A stretch of 64,000 nucleotides of DNA. Source: JACDBZ01 sp036262075 (lineage in GTDB: Bacteria; Chloroflexota; Limnocylindria; QHBO01). Location of the stretch: assembly GCA_036262075.1 (NCBI GenBank), contig DATAJO010000022.1, positions 1 through 64,000 on the forward strand. Reading direction: 5' to 3'. Both the position numbers and the translations under genes were made by a program. Of the stretch, positions 18,053-26,533 are shown piece after piece. The notes under the pieces were generated by a model. It ran no database searches. It saw only the letters and a program-made list of their open reading frames with translations, and had not been told where the DNA came from. Positions within the stretch are counted from its first letter, which is position 1, and the number at the start of each line of letters is the position of its first letter.

Positions 18053-18939
18053 GCGGCGCCCCCGCGTCGCGCGGCGGCTCCCGCGTCCCGGCGGCTCCGC
18101 TCGCGGGAGACGAGCCAGTCGGTGAGCCGGGCGAGCGGGATGGTGAGGAGCAGGAAGACGAGCGCGGTGGCGAGGTAGGGCGTGAAGTTGAACGTCGCCG
18201 CCTGCCGGATCTGCGACTGGCGGAAGATCTCGACCACGCCGATGAAGCTGACGAGGACGGTGTCCTTCTGGAGGCCGATGAAGTCGTTGAGCAGCGGCGG
18301 GATGACGCGCCGGACGGCCTGCGGCAGGACGACGTAGCGCATCGCCTGGAGCTGGGTCAGCCCGAGCGAGCGCGCGGCGGCCGCCTGGCTGGGATGGACC
18401 GAGTCGATGCCGGCGCGATAGACCTCCGACACGTAGGCCGAGTAGAGGAGCGTGAGCGCCACGACGCCCCACACGAAGGGGTCGTTCGGCACGCCGGGCA
18501 GCCGCAGGCCGGGGATGCCGAAGCCGAGGACGTAGATGACGAGCACGCCCGGCAGGGCGCGGAACAGGTCGACGTAGGCCGTGGCCAGCAGCCGGACCGG
18601 GAACAGCGCCGGCCCCGGCAGGCTGCGCAGGACGGCGATGACGAGGCCGAGGACGAGGATGAGGGCCTCGGCGATGAGGAACAGCCGGACGTTGACCTCG
18701 AAGCGGGCGACGATGTCCGGCGCCGACTCGACGAAGTTCCCCCAGTCGAAGAACTGGCGCTGGACGCGCTCCCAGCCCGGCGAGCTGGCGACGACGACCG
18801 CGATCGCCCCGAACACGAGGAGTGTCGAGACGATCGCGATCGCCAGGGAGCGCCCGCTGTAGCGGGCCGCCCGCCGCGCGGGCGGACGGACGGCATCGGC
18901 CTCGACCGGGCCCGTCGCTCCCGGGACCGGTCCACTCAC
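18049..18939 (-). CDS. Polar amino-acid ABC transporter permease
   Basis: The 296-residue protein has an N-terminal transmembrane helix, then a His/Glu/Gln/Arg/opine-type permease domain. The conserved EAA loop reads SQAAAARSLGLTQLQAMRYVVLPQAVRRVIPPL. LFRALPGVLVIY and YVSEVYRAGIDSVHPSQA are also typical. It starts with GTG 18939, 18 bases after the stop of the binding-protein gene, and overlaps the ATPase gene by four bases. A single permease gene implies a homodimer in the membrane. Confidence 0.94.
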   Translation of the reverse strand: MSGPVPGATGPVEADAVRPPARRAARYSGRSLAIAIVSTLLVFGAIAVVVASSPGWERVQRQFFDWGNFVESAPDIVARFEVNVRLFLIAEALILVLGLVIAVLRSLPGPALFPVRLLATAYVDLFRALPGVLVIYVLGFGIPGLRLPGVPNDPFVWGVVALTLLYSAYVSEVYRAGIDSVHPSQAAAARSLGLTQLQAMRYVVLPQAVRRVIPPLLNDFIGLQKDTVLVSFIGVVEIFRQSQIRQAATFNFTPYLATALVFLLLTIPLARLTDWLVSRERSRRDAGAAARRGGAA

Positions 18940-18957
18940 GCGGCGGTCAGCACCGGG

Positions 18958-19923
18958 CTACTCGAAGATCGGAGCGCCGGCGTTCTCCGACATCCACTCG
19001 GTCGTGATCGCCTCCAGCTCGCCGCTGTCGCGGAGGCTGGCGATCGCCTGGTTGACGCAGTCGGTCAGCGGGCTGTCGAGCTCGAGCACGAGGCTGAAGT
19101 GCTCCTGCTCGTCCTCGGCGGCCGGGAACTGGCCGACGACGACGCCGTTCTCCATCTGCACGGCGGTGATGAAGAACGCGGTCGGCAGGTCGACGACGAT
19201 GCCGTCCACCTGGCCGGCGTTGAGCGCCGCGATGGCCGCGTCGTTCGTGTTGTAGACCATCGGATCGGCCTCCGGCTGGATGACCTCCTCGATGTAGGCG
19301 AGGCTGGTCGTGCCGACCTGGACGCCGAGGCGGTAGCCGGCGACGTCGGCGATCGAGGTCGCCGCGGTGATCGGCGTGTCGGCGTTGGCGACGAGGGCCT
19401 GGTTGCTGAAGTAGTAGCCGTCGCTCATGTCGACCTGCTCGGCCCGCTCCTCGGTGAACGAGACCTGGGCGAGGTAGAAGTCGAAGTCCTTCTCGCCCGG
19501 CGCGTACGAGACGTCGAAGGGCACGGGGATGAACTCGACCGAGTCGTCGTCGAAGCCGAGCTCCTCGGCCACGGCCCACGCGACGGCGCCCTCGAAGCCG
19601 CGCTTGTTGGTCGGGTCACCGAGCTCCCACGGATCGGTCGGCTCCTCATCCTCGGCCGGCGGATCCCAGTACGGCGGGAAGGCCGGGTTGTCGGTGCCGA
19701 TCGTCAGCGTGCCGGGCGTGGCCGTCTCGAGCGTGTCCGGAGTGCAGGCCTCGGCATCGGCGGACGGCGCCGTCGACTCGGCGGCCGATGCCGGCGCCTC
19801 GGACGCCGCCTGGCTCGGCTCGTCGGCCTCGGACGGGGATGCGCCGCTCCCGTTGCCGGTGCAGGCGGCGACGAGGAGGGCGAGGATGGCAAGCGTGGGA
19901 AGGACTCGGGTCAGCCTGGGCAT
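18958..19923 (-). CDS. Amino-acid ABC transporter substrate-binding lipoprotein
   Basis: The 321-residue precursor has a lipobox (LLVAAC, C21), a Ser/Ala/Glu-rich linker of about 40 residues, and a family-3 solute-binding domain: GTLTIGTDNPAFPPY, GFEGAVAWAVAEELGF, GYRLGVQVGTTS and AALNAGQVDGIVVDLPTA. Residues about 84-106 form an acidic insertion. ATG 19923 has GGAG eight bases upstream. A leader of about 70 bases with two TACACT hexamers separates it from the SAM hydrolase gene, and the promoter is probably there. It is the first gene of the importer operon. Confidence 0.93.
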   Translation of the reverse strand: MPRLTRVLPTLAILALLVAACTGNGSGASPSEADEPSQAASEAPASAAESTAPSADAEACTPDTLETATPGTLTIGTDNPAFPPYWDPPAEDEEPTDPWELGDPTNKRGFEGAVAWAVAEELGFDDDSVEFIPVPFDVSYAPGEKDFDFYLAQVSFTEERAEQVDMSDGYYFSNQALVANADTPITAATSIADVAGYRLGVQVGTTSLAYIEEVIQPEADPMVYNTNDAAIAALNAGQVDGIVVDLPTAFFITAVQMENGVVVGQFPAAEDEQEHFSLVLELDSPLTDCVNQAIASLRDSGELEAITTEWMSENAGAPIFE

Positions 19924-19994
19924 CGATGGGCTCCGTCGTATGCGGATTGTCGTCGTGAAGTCGGCGAGAGTGTAGTTGCAGTGTAAAGAGGTCC

Positions 19995-20822
19995 TCAGGT
20001 CGGGCCGATGCGAACCTCGTCGCCGGCGACGACCCCGTGCTCGGCCGCGAAGCTGGCCCGGTTGATCCCGAGCGCCAGATCGCCGTTCGAGTCGACATAG
20101 AGGAGCGGCTCGCCGGCCTCGACGTGCCCGAAGCTCGGCGCGAACGCCGCGTCCAGCGCGGCGCGCGGAAGCGCGAGGTGCAGCCGCCCGCCCGGAGCGA
20201 GGGCCGGAACCGCGGCCGCGAGATCGGCCCGCCTGGCGGCCAGCCGGACGTTGCCGTAGCTGTCGACGTAGGCCACCTCGGCGACGAGCCGGCCATCGGC
20301 GACGCGCGGTGCGGCAACGGGCAGGCGCACGAGGTCGGCGACCGGGATCGGCGGCCCGAGGTCCTCGAACGCCGCGTCGCCGGCGGCGAGGTGGGCGGCC
20401 ACCGGCGCGAAGATGTCGCGGCCGTGGAACGTGGCGCTCGTCGACGGCAGCCACCAGTGTTCGTCGGTGAGCTCGCGCGCCGCGTCGAGCCCGCCGAGCG
20501 CCTCGGCCGCCGGGACGAGGAGCCCGTTGTCCGGCCCGACGAGGAGGTCGCCGCGGGCGGCGCGGATGGCGATCGGCCGGCGGGACGTGCCGACGCCGGG
20601 ATCGACCACCCCGACGTGGACGCCGACCGGGAAGTACGGCAAAGCCGCACGCAGGACGAACGCCCCGTCGCGGATGGCGTACTTCGCGATCGTGTGCGCG
20701 ATGTCCACGACCTGCGCGTCGGGGCAGATCGAGAGCATCACCGCGCGGCACGTCCCGGCGGCGCCGTCGAGGCCGAAGTCGGTGAGGAAGCCGATGACCG
20801 GCCGGGACGCGGGCGATGGCAT
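19995..20822 (-). CDS. SAM hydroxide adenosyltransferase (DUF62 SAM hydrolase)
   Basis: The 275-residue protein belongs to the family that splits S-adenosylmethionine with water to adenosine and methionine, related to fluorinases and chlorinases. Motifs seen: GFLTDFGLDGAAGTCRAVML, VVDPGVGTSRRPI, GPDNGLL, STSATFHGRDIFAPVAAHLA and VDSYGNV in the C-terminal beta-barrel. The ATG at 20822 has no SD; TAGGAT (complement of 20830-20835) lies seven bases upstream, a leaderless-type start. It is separate from the ABC importer downstream by 71 bases. Halogenase activity is unlikely without biosynthetic neighbours. Confidence 0.9.
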   Translation of the reverse strand: MPSPASRPVIGFLTDFGLDGAAGTCRAVMLSICPDAQVVDIAHTIAKYAIRDGAFVLRAALPYFPVGVHVGVVDPGVGTSRRPIAIRAARGDLLVGPDNGLLVPAAEALGGLDAARELTDEHWWLPSTSATFHGRDIFAPVAAHLAAGDAAFEDLGPPIPVADLVRLPVAAPRVADGRLVAEVAYVDSYGNVRLAARRADLAAAVPALAPGGRLHLALPRAALDAAFAPSFGHVEAGEPLLYVDSNGDLALGINRASFAAEHGVVAGDEVRIGPT

Positions 20823-20846
20823 GGATGCGATCCTAGCCGAGCCGGC

Positions 20847-22379
20847 TCAGGCCAGCGTCACGACCTCCCGGTGGGCCGGGATGTGCGGATCCATGCGGAG
20901 CTCGTCGCGGATGCGGCCGGCGAATGCCTCGGCCGCGTCGGGGTCGCCGTGGACGATGAACACGCGCTTGGGGCGCCCGCCGGCGCCCGCCTCGGCGCTG
21001 CCGAAATGGGCGAGCCAGGCTTCCAGTTCATGCTCGTCGGCGTGGGCGCTGAAGCCGCTGATGACGCGCACGCGGCAGCGGATGCGGATCTCCTCGCCGT
21101 CGATGCGGGCCGTCTTCGCGCCGTTCTGGATATGCCGCCCCAGCGTGCCCTCGCCCTGGTAGCCGATGAACAGGAGCGTGCACGCCGGGTCGGGCAGGAA
21201 GTCCTTGAGGTGGTGCATGATCCGGCCGCCGGTGAGCATCCCGGAGCTGGCGACGACCATGATCGGCCGCTTCGCGTGGCGGATCGCCTTCGACTCCTCG
21301 ACGCTGTCGGTGAACTGCTGGCCGGGGTAGGCGATCGGCGAGTCGCCGGAGCGGAGCAGCGCCGCGGTCTCCTCGTCGTAGACCTCGGGATGGTCGGTGT
21401 AGACGGTCGTCGCCTTCGAGGCCATCGGCGAGTCGAGGTAGAGCGGGACGCGCGGGATGCGGCCCTGGCGCACGAGCTCGTCGAGGACCCAGATGACCTC
21501 CTGGGTGCGACCGATGGCGAAGGCCGGCACGAGCAGGACGCCCTCGTCGTCGGCGACCTCGCGGATCGCCGCCACCAGCTCGTCGATCGCCTCGTCGTGC
21601 GGGTCGTGCTCGCGGTTGCCGTACGTCGACTCGACGACGACCGCATCGGCCGCGGTCAGCGGCGTCGGATCGCGCAGGATCGGTGAGCCGTCGCGGCCGA
21701 GGTCGCCGGAGAAGACGATCGTGCGCCGCTCGTCGCCATCGGTGATCCGAAGCTCGACGATGGCCGAGCCGAGGATGTGGCCCGCGTCGTGGAGCACGGC
21801 GCTGATCCCGTCGGTGACGTCGATCTCGCGGTCGTAGTCGGTGCCGCGCATGAGCGGCATCGTGGCGTCGACGTGCTCCTCGGTGTAGAGCGGCTCGCGG
21901 GTCGTGGTGCGGCCCTCGGGGGTCGCCTTCCGCATCCGCTCGGGCAGCGAGGGATCGTCGGACTCCTCGTGGTTGACGGCCTCGGACTCGACGTCGGCGG
22001 CTGCCTGCTCCGCCCGCTCGGCCTTGCGGGCCTGGCGCCGGTTCCAGCGCTCGGCCGCCTCGACCTGGAGCTTGGCCGAGTCACGCAGGACGATCTCGGC
22101 CAGGTCGACCGTGGCGCGCGTGGCATGGATCGGGCCGCGGTAGCCGGCCTTGACGAGTGCCGGGATGCGGCCGCAGTGGTCGAGGTGGGCGTGGGTCACG
22201 ATGAGCGCGTCGATCGACGCCGGGTCGAAGGCGAACGGCATCCGGTTGCGCGAGACCTCCTCGGGCGAGCCCTGGAACATCCCGCAGTCGACGAGCACGC
22301 GGCGCTCGCCGGCCGACACGAGGAACTGGGAGCCGGTCACGCAGCCGGCGGCGCCGAGGAATTGGATCGAGATCGTCAC
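20847..22379 (-). CDS. MBL-fold beta-CASP ribonuclease-like protein
   Basis: The 510-residue protein has the metallo-beta-lactamase motif THAHLDHCG (H63, H65, D67, H68), a beta-CASP domain, and the C-terminal RNA-specificity motifs VVASSGMLTGGRIMHHL and SGFSAHADEHELEAWL. A charged insertion near 110-165 (ERWNRRQARKAERAEQ and onward) interrupts the MBL domain, as in other bacterial CPSF-like nucleases. It should be an RNA-processing endo- or exonuclease related to but distinct from RNase J. The GTG start at 22379 lies seven bases after the stop of the upstream unknown gene. Confidence 0.9.
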   Translation of the reverse strand: MTISIQFLGAAGCVTGSQFLVSAGERRVLVDCGMFQGSPEEVSRNRMPFAFDPASIDALIVTHAHLDHCGRIPALVKAGYRGPIHATRATVDLAEIVLRDSAKLQVEAAERWNRRQARKAERAEQAAADVESEAVNHEESDDPSLPERMRKATPEGRTTTREPLYTEEHVDATMPLMRGTDYDREIDVTDGISAVLHDAGHILGSAIVELRITDGDERRTIVFSGDLGRDGSPILRDPTPLTAADAVVVESTYGNREHDPHDEAIDELVAAIREVADDEGVLLVPAFAIGRTQEVIWVLDELVRQGRIPRVPLYLDSPMASKATTVYTDHPEVYDEETAALLRSGDSPIAYPGQQFTDSVEESKAIRHAKRPIMVVASSGMLTGGRIMHHLKDFLPDPACTLLFIGYQGEGTLGRHIQNGAKTARIDGEEIRIRCRVRVISGFSAHADEHELEAWLAHFGSAEAGAGGRPKRVFIVHGDPDAAEAFAGRIRDELRMDPHIPAHREVVTLA

Positions 22380-22386
22380 GTCGCGG

Positions 22387-23133
22387 TCAGCCCCGTGGTA
22401 CGTAGTACAGCTCGTCGAGCACGCCGTCCCCCACGCGCCCGAGGAAGTAGCCGCTCAGCTGCCCGGGCAGCGAGAGCAGCGTGGCAGGATCGATACCCGG
22501 AACGGCGGCCCCGGTCGGACAGTCGTCGGCGCGCGGATCGTCGCACAGCATGACCTCGTCGCCGACCGCCTCGAGACGGCCCTCGAGCCAGATCCAGCCG
22601 GGCGGCTCCTCGTTGGCGGCGACCGACGGGTCGAACAGGTCCCCGGGCTCCGGCCCGTGGACGACGTGGTCGCAGCCGTCGCTCGGCGGCCGCTCGCCCT
22701 CGGCGCGTCCCGCCGGGCTGCCGTCGTGGCCGACGACGGCGCGGCCGTCGTCGGTGAGCTCGACGTCGTAGGCCTCGAGACCGTCGGAGCCGTCGCCCCA
22801 GCGCACCCGCCCGTCGGGCGCGAAGACCACGTCGGCGAGGGGGTCGTACAGGAAGCCGTCGCACCAGGCGGCCAGCCGGCCCGGGCTGCCCGGCTCGCGC
22901 GGCACGCGCGCGTCGAGCACGTGCACCGAGCGCTCGGCGCGCACGACGAACGCCGGCCGGCCGTCGTCGAGCAGCACGGGCTCCGCGCCCGGCTCGGCCG
23001 GCACCTCGACCGTGCCGAGGTCGTTGCCGGCGGGCGAGGCGATGTTCGTGGCGATGAACCCGTAGCCGATCGCCACCACGATCGCGACCGCCGCGGCGAG
23101 CGCGACGAGCACCCGCCCTCCGAGGTCACGCAT
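22387..23133 (-). CDS. Membrane-anchored protein of unknown function
   Basis: The 248-residue protein has one N-terminal helix (VLVALAAAVAIVVAIGYGFI) and an extracytoplasmic acidic domain rich in Gly, Asp and Pro. Cys residues occur at AAWCDG, SDGCDH, VMLCDDP and DDCPTG; the Cys-His pairs recall but do not match a Rieske motif. The ATG at 23133 is preceded by GGAG supplied by the palindrome at 23136-23160. A further in-frame start at 23205 would overlap the divergent ligase gene and is unlikely. The nuclease gene follows seven bases downstream. Confidence 0.65.
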   Translation of the reverse strand: MRDLGGRVLVALAAAVAIVVAIGYGFIATNIASPAGNDLGTVEVPAEPGAEPVLLDDGRPAFVVRAERSVHVLDARVPREPGSPGRLAAWCDGFLYDPLADVVFAPDGRVRWGDGSDGLEAYDVELTDDGRAVVGHDGSPAGRAEGERPPSDGCDHVVHGPEPGDLFDPSVAANEEPPGWIWLEGRLEAVGDEVMLCDDPRADDCPTGAAVPGIDPATLLSLPGQLSGYFLGRVGDGVLDELYYVPRG

Positions 23134-23135
23134 CG

Positions 23136-23160
23136 GCTCCGATGATGCCATCATCGGAGC
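23136..23160. repeat. Perfect 25-base palindrome between divergent genes
   Basis: GCTCCGATGATG (23136-23147), one central C, and the exact inverse CATCATCGGAGC (23149-23160) fill almost the whole 28-base gap between the ligase gene (ATG 23162) and the divergent unknown gene (ATG 23133). Each outer arm ends in GGAGC just before a start codon, so the palindrome provides the SD-like element of both genes. It could be an operator, an RNA hairpin that hides both SDs, or both. Confidence 0.7.
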
Positions 23161-23161
23161 G

Positions 23162-24253
23162 ATGGCATTTCCGATCGAGCCGCCCGTTGCGCCGATGCTC
23201 GCCAAGCCGACCCCCGCGATCCCCGATGGCGACGGCTGGATCTACGAGCCGAAATGGGATGGATTCCGGGCCCTCGTCTTCCGCGACCGCGGCGAGGTGT
23301 ACGTCCAGTCCCGCGACCTCAAGCCGCTGAACCGCTATTTCCCGGAGATCCTCGACCCGCTCCTCGCCGTCGGCGGCCCCGACGCGCGATTCGTGCTCGA
23401 CGGCGAGGTCGTGATCGCCCGGCCGGACGGCGGCCTCGACTTCGACGCGCTCCTCCTCCGCATCCATCCCGCCGAATCGCGGGTCCGCATGCTGGCGGAG
23501 CAGTCGCCGGCCTCGTTCGTCGCCTTCGACTGCCTGGCCGATGGCGACGACGACCTCCGCGCCGCGCCGTTCGCCGAGCGCCGGGCGCGGCTCGAGCGCC
23601 TGCTCGCCGACCCGCCGGCATCGGTGCGGCTCACGCCGTCGACGACCGATCCCGCGACCGCGCAGCACTGGTTCGACGTGTTCGAGGGGGCCGGGCTCGA
23701 CGGCGTCATCGCCAAGCGTGCCTCCGAGCCGTACCAGCCGGGGAAGCGGACGATGGCGAAGATCAAGCACGCCCGCACCGCCGACTGCGTGGTCGCCGGC
23801 TTCCGCTGGCACAAGAACGGGCCGGGCACGCTCGTGGGCTCGCTGCTCCTCGGCCTGTGGAACGACGAGGGTCACCTCCAGCACGTCGGCGTGACCTCGT
23901 CGTTCACGATGGCAAAGCGCGCCGAGCTCGTCGAGCTCCTCGCCCCGTACCGCACCGGCGGCCTCGAGGACCATCCGTGGCGCGACTGGGCGCTGGCCGA
24001 GGCCGCCGCGGTCGAGGAGGGCCGGCGCCTGCCGGGCGCCACGTCGCGCTGGAACCGAGGCAAGGACCTGTCCTGGGAGCCGGTGCGCCCCGAGCTCGTG
24101 TGCGAGGTGGCGTTCGACCACCTCCAGGGCGACCGCTTCCGCCACGCCGCCACGTTCAAGCGCTGGCGCCCGGACAAGGACCCCGCCGACTGCCGCTACG
24201 ACCAGCTCGAGGAGACGCCGCCCGCGCTGCTCGCGGACCTGTTCCGGAGCTGA
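23162..24253 (+). CDS. ligC: ATP-dependent DNA ligase (LigC / LigD ligase-domain type)
   Basis: The 363-residue enzyme seals nicks with ATP. The adenylation lysine is K31 in YEPKWDGFRA (motif I). Motifs III-V are seen as FVLDGEVVI, GLDGVIAKR and KIKHARTADCVV, followed by an OB-fold domain ending RHAATFKRWRPDKDP. Length and architecture fit stand-alone LigC. A LigD-type polymerase gene sits 2.3 kb away on the other strand, so the two may cooperate in end joining or gap repair; no Ku gene is present. The ATG is two bases after GGAGC of the palindrome, an unusually tight SD spacing. Confidence 0.92.
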   Translation: MAFPIEPPVAPMLAKPTPAIPDGDGWIYEPKWDGFRALVFRDRGEVYVQSRDLKPLNRYFPEILDPLLAVGGPDARFVLDGEVVIARPDGGLDFDALLLRIHPAESRVRMLAEQSPASFVAFDCLADGDDDLRAAPFAERRARLERLLADPPASVRLTPSTTDPATAQHWFDVFEGAGLDGVIAKRASEPYQPGKRTMAKIKHARTADCVVAGFRWHKNGPGTLVGSLLLGLWNDEGHLQHVGVTSSFTMAKRAELVELLAPYRTGGLEDHPWRDWALAEAAAVEEGRRLPGATSRWNRGKDLSWEPVRPELVCEVAFDHLQGDRFRHAATFKRWRPDKDPADCRYDQLEETPPALLADLFRS

Positions 24254-24377
24254 CCGGCTCCCGGCCGGACCGTGCCGGTTGGCGACGCGACAGCCTCGGG
24301 GAGCTGAACGTGTACGCGAGCTGACAGCCGCTACACTGCCCGGGCTGCCCACAGGGCCCAAGGGAGGAGCATCTGCC

Positions 24378-26072
24378 GTGTCCGTCGCGCTGGATCCGAA
24401 CGCCGCCATCAACGACCTCGCCGACCGATTCTGGGAGGGCCTGCTCGAGCGTGACCCGGTGTGGGCCACGATCCTGGGCGACCCGCGCTACGACGACCGC
24501 TGGCCGGACCTCGGACCGGACGGTCGCGCCGCCGAGGAGGCGGCCTACCGCGCGGCGCTCGCCGAGGCACGCACCATCCCGACCCAGGGCCTCGGCGCCG
24601 AGCAGGTCATCACGCGCGACCTCATCGTGCTGGTGAGCGAGACCCACCTCGACCTCCTCGCCCAGAAGCAGTACCAGCTCGCCATCGACCACATGTCCGG
24701 ACCGCAGGTCTGGCCGGCCGAGATCGCCCAGTACCAGCCGGCCGACACCCCCGAGCGGCTCGAGGCGCTTCTCGCCCGCTGGCGCGCCTACCCGGCCATG
24801 ATCGAGCAGTACATCGAGACCCTGGCCGAGGGCGTCGCCGACGGGCGCACGGCCGCGGCCGTGCCGGTGCGTCGCGCGATCGAGCAGATCGAGCGGCTCC
24901 TCGCGCTCGACCCCGCGCAGCACCCGGCGACGGCGATGGTCAACGTCGGTGACGGCGACCACGAGCCGGTGCGGGCCGCGGTCGAGGCGCACATCTACCC
25001 GGCCCTGCGCCGCCTGCGCGACTACCTCGTCACCGAGTACGAGCCGCACGCCCGACAGCAGCCGGGCCTGTCGGCGACGCCCGGCGGCGACGAGGCGTAT
25101 CGGCTCGCCATCCGCGTCCAGACCGGGCTCGAGACGACCGCCCAGGAGGTCCACGAGTTCGGCATGACCGACCTCGACGCCATCGAGGCCGAGATGGACG
25201 AGATCGCGCACCGCCTCGGCCACGCCGATCGCGCGGGGCTGCGCCGGGCGCTGCTCGAGGATCCGACGAACCACACCGATGACCCCTCGGGCATCGTGAA
25301 GCTGGCGCAGGACCAGACCGATCGCGCCTACGCCGCGGCGCCGAAGTACTTCGGCCGCCTGCCGAGCGCGAACTGCTACGTCAAGGCGGTCGAGCCCTAT
25401 CGCGAGGCCGATTCACCGCCCGCCTTCTACATGCCGCCCTCGCTCGACGGCTCCCGCCAGGGCCAGTACTACATCAACACCTACCGGCCGGCCGAGCGGC
25501 AGCTGCATCGGATCGCCGCCATCACGTTCCACGAGGCGACGCCGGGCCATCATTTCCAGATCGGGATCGAGATGGAGCTGAAGGGCCTGCCCGCGTTCCG
25601 CCGGCTCGGCGCCCGCATGGCCGGCACGGCCTACGTCGAGGGCTGGGGCCTGTACACCGAGCGCCTGGCCGACGAGATGGGCCTCTACCTCGACGACCGC
25701 GAGCGGCTCGGGATGCTCGAGGCGCAGTCGTTCCGCGCCGCGCGCCTCGTCGTCGACTCGGGGCTCCACGCCATGGGCTGGACCCGGGAGCAGGCGATCG
25801 CGTTCATGCACGAGCGCGGCGCGCTGCCGATGGTCGACGCCGAGATCGAGGTCGACCGCTACACGGTCTGGCCGGCGCAGGCGCTGAGCTACAAGATCGG
25901 CCAGCGCGAGATCGAGCGGGCGCGGGCCGAGGTCGCCGAGGCCATGGGCGACCGGTTCGACCTGCGCGCCTTCCACGACGAGGTGCTCGGCCACGGCTCG
26001 CTGCCGCTGCCGACGCTGCGCCGCGAGATCCTCGGCTGGGTGGAGGCCACCGTCAGCGTGAAGCGCCCCTAG
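24378..26072 (+). CDS. DUF885 family protein (M32/M3-like metallopeptidase fold)
   Basis: This 564-residue protein belongs to DUF885, large helical proteins with a zinc-peptidase-like motif. The motif HEATPGHH is present (H385, E386, H391, H392), with TAYVEGWGLYTERLADE downstream supplying a probable third ligand. No signal peptide is seen with the GTG start at 24378, chosen because GGGAGGAG ends about eight bases upstream. A TACACT at 24332-24337 gives a short leader. Peptidase activity is inferred from family; the substrate is unknown. It ends tail-to-tail with the DinB gene, sharing CTAG. Confidence 0.88.
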   Translation: MSVALDPNAAINDLADRFWEGLLERDPVWATILGDPRYDDRWPDLGPDGRAAEEAAYRAALAEARTIPTQGLGAEQVITRDLIVLVSETHLDLLAQKQYQLAIDHMSGPQVWPAEIAQYQPADTPERLEALLARWRAYPAMIEQYIETLAEGVADGRTAAAVPVRRAIEQIERLLALDPAQHPATAMVNVGDGDHEPVRAAVEAHIYPALRRLRDYLVTEYEPHARQQPGLSATPGGDEAYRLAIRVQTGLETTAQEVHEFGMTDLDAIEAEMDEIAHRLGHADRAGLRRALLEDPTNHTDDPSGIVKLAQDQTDRAYAAAPKYFGRLPSANCYVKAVEPYREADSPPAFYMPPSLDGSRQGQYYINTYRPAERQLHRIAAITFHEATPGHHFQIGIEMELKGLPAFRRLGARMAGTAYVEGWGLYTERLADEMGLYLDDRERLGMLEAQSFRAARLVVDSGLHAMGWTREQAIAFMHERGALPMVDAEIEVDRYTVWPAQALSYKIGQREIERARAEVAEAMGDRFDLRAFHDEVLGHGSLPLPTLRREILGWVEATVSVKRP

Positions 26073-26533
26073 CGTGCTCCGCGCGCGGCGCGGATCTGCG
26101 CCGCGTGCTCGTGGGGGTGCTCGGCGTAGATCTCGAGCCAGCGCATGACGCCGTAGGCGCCGCCCTCGGAGTGCGTGCCGGACCGCTGCCACTCCTCGGG
26201 CGTGAGCGCCTCGAGCAGTGCGGCGCTCGCCGCCCGCACGGCGTGGACGACGGCGACGGCCTCGCCGATGGGACGGTCGTAGTGGAGCCGCTCGGCCCAG
26301 CGCGGCTCGTCGTAGCCCTGGATGACCACCGGATCGGCGTCGGCGACGAGCCGGCGCAGGCGGGTGTACGCCATCGCTTCGCTGTCGGCGAGGTGGTGGG
26401 CCACCTGGCGCGCGGTCCAGCCGCCGTCCGGTGCCGCTCGGTCGAGCTCGTCGTCGGCGATGCCGGCCAGGGCGGCATCCACCGCGGCCGCGCCCTCCCG
26501 GTAGCGGCGCAGCAGCGCCTCGCGATCGGTCAC
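26069..26533 (-). CDS. DinB-family protein
   Basis: The 154-residue protein is a DinB-like four-helix bundle: GGWTARQVAHHLADSEAMAY carries the metal-binding His (H46/H47), and the C-terminal EIYAEHPHEHAAQI supplies the paired His. Family members are metal-dependent thiol transferases or of unknown function. GTG 26533 overlaps the TGA of the polymerase gene (GTGA), so it is co-translated with the repair polymerase. The stop overlaps that of the convergent DUF885 gene by four bases. Confidence 0.85.
   Translation of the reverse strand: MTDREALLRRYREGAAAVDAALAGIADDELDRAAPDGGWTARQVAHHLADSEAMAYTRLRRLVADADPVVIQGYDEPRWAERLHYDRPIGEAVAVVHAVRAASAALLEALTPEEWQRSGTHSEGGAYGVMRWLEIYAEHPHEHAAQIRAARGAR

Noticed and set aside
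18958..20822. SAM hydrolase as part of a halogenation cluster (fluorinase/chlorinase)
   Set aside because: Neighbours are an amino-acid importer and a nuclease; there are no natural-product genes nearby, and the motifs fit the common DUF62 hydrolases.
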